This document shows, one piece after another, positions 53,310 to 54,657 of a stretch of DNA of 54,657 bases. The stretch comes from Trichomonas tenax. Taxonomy: Eukaryota > Parabasalia > Trichomonadida > Trichomonadidae. The position numbers were made by a program, and so were the translations under genes. The notes under the pieces were generated by a model. The model saw only the letters and a program-made list of their open reading frames with translations, was not told where the DNA came from and ran no database searches. Each line of letters opens with the position of its first letter. Position 1 is the stretch's first letter. The stretch spans positions 1-54,657 of the forward strand of contig JALKBU010000256.1 in NCBI GenBank assembly GCA_023091735.1, in the 5' to 3' direction.

Positions 53310-53381
53310 TCCGACATCGTTCATCGGTTAGGATAAGCGGTTCTCATCCGCTGGAGCGGGGTTCGACTCCCCATGTCGGAA
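53310..53381 (+). tRNA. tRNA-Glu (CTC)
   Basis: Acceptor TCCGACA (53310-53316) pairs with TGTCGGA (53374-53380), discriminator A at 53381. D arm contains GGTTAGGAT; anticodon stem AGCGG/CCGCT (53336-53340 and 53348-53352) closes a 7-nt loop TTCTCAT with anticodon CTC at 53343-53345. T loop TTCGACT with a 4-bp GGGG/CCCC stem plus one C-A mismatch. No intron. Internal box A and B are in the body and a T7 run (53385-53391) follows as Pol III terminator. Confidence 0.95.
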
Positions 53382-53384
53382 TAA

Positions 53385-53391
53385 TTTTTTT
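53385..53391 (+). terminator. Pol III T-run terminator after tRNA-Glu
   Basis: Seven consecutive T residues 4-10 nt after the discriminator base. Confidence 0.75.
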
Positions 53392-53526
53392 GATAACATA
53401 TAATGAATTGTATTTTTTGTAGTGCAATAACATAATTTCAGATCGATTTGCGTTGTAGATTTTTTTGACAGATTGAAAATTTATTAGTCAAAATTGTTTT
53501 ATTTAAAACAAAGTGACAATTTTCAT

Positions 53527-54363
53527 ATGTCTGATACATGGAAGGATCCCGGACTTAAAGTCGAATTCCACTTTAACGAAAATGGAATTTTTGTTGATAA
53601 CGAAGGAAAGAGAATTCTTGACCATCCAAAGGGTTTCATCAATGATAACAGATTTTCCGATTGGTTACACGGATACGTCGAGCGTAGAATGTCTGCCGAG
53701 GGCCTCCAGATGATGCTTGTGCCAGAACACAAAGGCAGCCCAATTTGGTATACATCAAACGCATTTAATTCACCAGAAAACCTTCTTGTTATTATCTGTG
53801 GCAGTGGAAGGATCCATGCTGGTATCCTCAGTGTCGGCGTCGCTGCTTATCACGGTTTAGATATGGGAACAGATCTTCCTTGGATTAAATACGCTAAAGA
53901 ACACAATATGGAAGTTGTTATCCTCAACCCCAACCACGATGGAGCTTGCAAGATCAAAGAGAAATACGATACAACCTTACTTTGCGTTCGTCACTCGTTA
54001 TACGTCTTCGAGAAACACATTATTCCAGGAAATCCAAAGAACGTCTTCATTTTAGCACATTCTGCTGGCGGCATGAGTGCTTGTGAACTTTTGAACCATT
54101 TCCAAGTTTGGTATGTTCAACACGTTAAATTCACAGCTCTTACTGATGCTATCGAGGTTGACATCAAAGATGAGTCAGATTTAGTTAGCCGCTACCTTGA
54201 CCACAGAATGATCAACTGGGTAAGATCTAAAGAGCCATTAGATAAAGAAATTGGAAAAACAAGATTCTGCTGCCACAGATCTGCTAATACAGACGATCAC
54301 CCATTGACTACAGGTAAAGCAATGAGCTGCATCCTCGCTAATTTCGAAAAGTTTGCAAATTAA
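53527..54363 (+). CDS. Arb2 domain (FAM172-like) alpha/beta-hydrolase-type protein
   Basis: 278 residues from ATG 53527 (an in-frame ATG lies at 53494, but the protein start at 53527 fits the family). Matches the Arb2/FAM172A pattern throughout: GFINDNRFSDWLHGYVERR, NLLVIICGSGRIHAGILSVG, GTDLPWIKYAKEHNMEVVIL, NPNHDG, VFILAHSAGGMSACELL (nucleophile-elbow-like Ser), FTALTDAIE and a C-terminal NTDDHPLTTG. Arb2 in fission yeast belongs to the Argonaute siRNA chaperone (ARC) complex; FAM172A in animals links nuclear Argonaute and splicing. Serine, aspartate and histidine positions are compatible with a hydrolase triad, but activity is not established in the family. GC-rich codon use suggests high expression. 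Confidence 0.85.
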   Translation: MSDTWKDPGLKVEFHFNENGIFVDNEGKRILDHPKGFINDNRFSDWLHGYVERRMSAEGLQMMLVPEHKGSPIWYTSNAFNSPENLLVIICGSGRIHAGILSVGVAAYHGLDMGTDLPWIKYAKEHNMEVVILNPNHDGACKIKEKYDTTLLCVRHSLYVFEKHIIPGNPKNVFILAHSAGGMSACELLNHFQVWYVQHVKFTALTDAIEVDIKDESDLVSRYLDHRMINWVRSKEPLDKEIGKTRFCCHRSANTDDHPLTTGKAMSCILANFEKFAN

Positions 54364-54657
54364 GCATTAATAATTATAAAGATATATTAATGAAGTTTTT
54401 GTATCGGCATATAAACAAGCTTTATTATACCTGATAATAGACTCTCTGCTATAGTTATTTCATTGATTCTCTTTCTTGAAGAAAAATATGCCATGTAAAG
54501 AATTTACAAAGAAAAATATTTTTTTTAATATGGTCGTCAAAAATTTTAAAAATTTTTGAAGTTTTTTGATGGAAAGTCTGTCATTCTCGTTGAAGTAAGA
54601 ATGAGACTATTCACTAGCCAGAGCGGAATTACGATAAAGGTTGGAGAGAACGCAAAA
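54364..54657. other. 3' flank to window end
   Basis: No gene. TATCGGCATATAAACAAGCT followed by TTATTATACCTG (54402-54433) resembles the arm of the inverted repeat at 46500-46815. Confidence 0.45.

Overview
The window is a gene-dense, AT-rich stretch of protist nuclear DNA, most likely from a parabasalid of the Trichomonas/Tritrichomonas group. The evidence is lineage-type content on both strands: many copies and wrecks of BspA-like leucine-rich-repeat surface-protein genes, glycine-rich surface proteins, long intronless ORFs, TKL and CAMK-type kinases, a BEACH protein, and above all a protein at 19712-20650 with the initiator-binding (IBP39-type) domain known from trichomonads. Several genes have a TCA-pyrimidine-rich initiator-like motif 5-20 nt before the ATG, as expected for these organisms. 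No typical trichomonad intron was recognised. Species cannot be fixed from the sequence alone.

Layout. 1-5480 is a tandem array of four degenerate BspA-like repeat genes, interrupted at 3540-4509 by a young foldback (MITE-like) element with ~350-bp near-identical inverted arms. 5958-7070 is a Hel2/ZNF598-like RING and C2H2 ubiquitin ligase. On the minus strand follow a BEACH-domain giant (7732-13143), a C2-like/CFAP92-like protein (13594-15498), a TKL kinase with a helical-repeat tail (16258-18888) and the initiator-binding protein (19712-20650). 22128-24898 is a broken LRR gene. 25595-27690 holds a tandemly duplicated block of surface-protein remnants (a beta-helix-like C-terminus on minus, a glycine-rich gene on plus). 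Two SNF1/CAMK-like kinases are at 27882-29375 (minus) and 31040-32233 (plus).

33678-35150 is a mobile-DNA scrapyard: a hAT transposase C-terminal scrap abuts a collagen-like, possibly Maverick/Polinton-derived gene remnant at a 26-bp perfect palindrome, followed by a second very AT-rich broken ORF. Next are a tetraspanin-like four-TM protein (36327-37088), an unknown polytopic protein (37462-38580) and a 1033-residue coiled-coil protein (39409-42510). 42986-45260 repeats the surface-protein theme (a dead glycine-rich gene and an LRR remnant); an alpha/beta hydrolase sits at 45370-46347. 46500-50640 has inverted and tandem non-coding repeats, surface-protein wrecks and a small well-formed plus-strand gene (48337-48624). 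The right end carries a long-chain acyl-CoA synthetase-like protein with a degenerate ATP loop (51124-53004), a tRNA-Glu(CTC) (53310-53381) and an Arb2/FAM172-type protein (53527-54363).

The functional genes look like independent monocistronic housekeeping or signalling genes (ribosome-stall ubiquitylation, membrane traffic, cytoskeleton/flagellum, kinase signalling, transcription initiation, lipid activation). The surface-protein regions look like rapidly turning-over multigene-family islands in which most local copies are dead. I found no CRISPR array, operon or phage-like defence system. Family assignments rest on motifs read by eye, without any database search.
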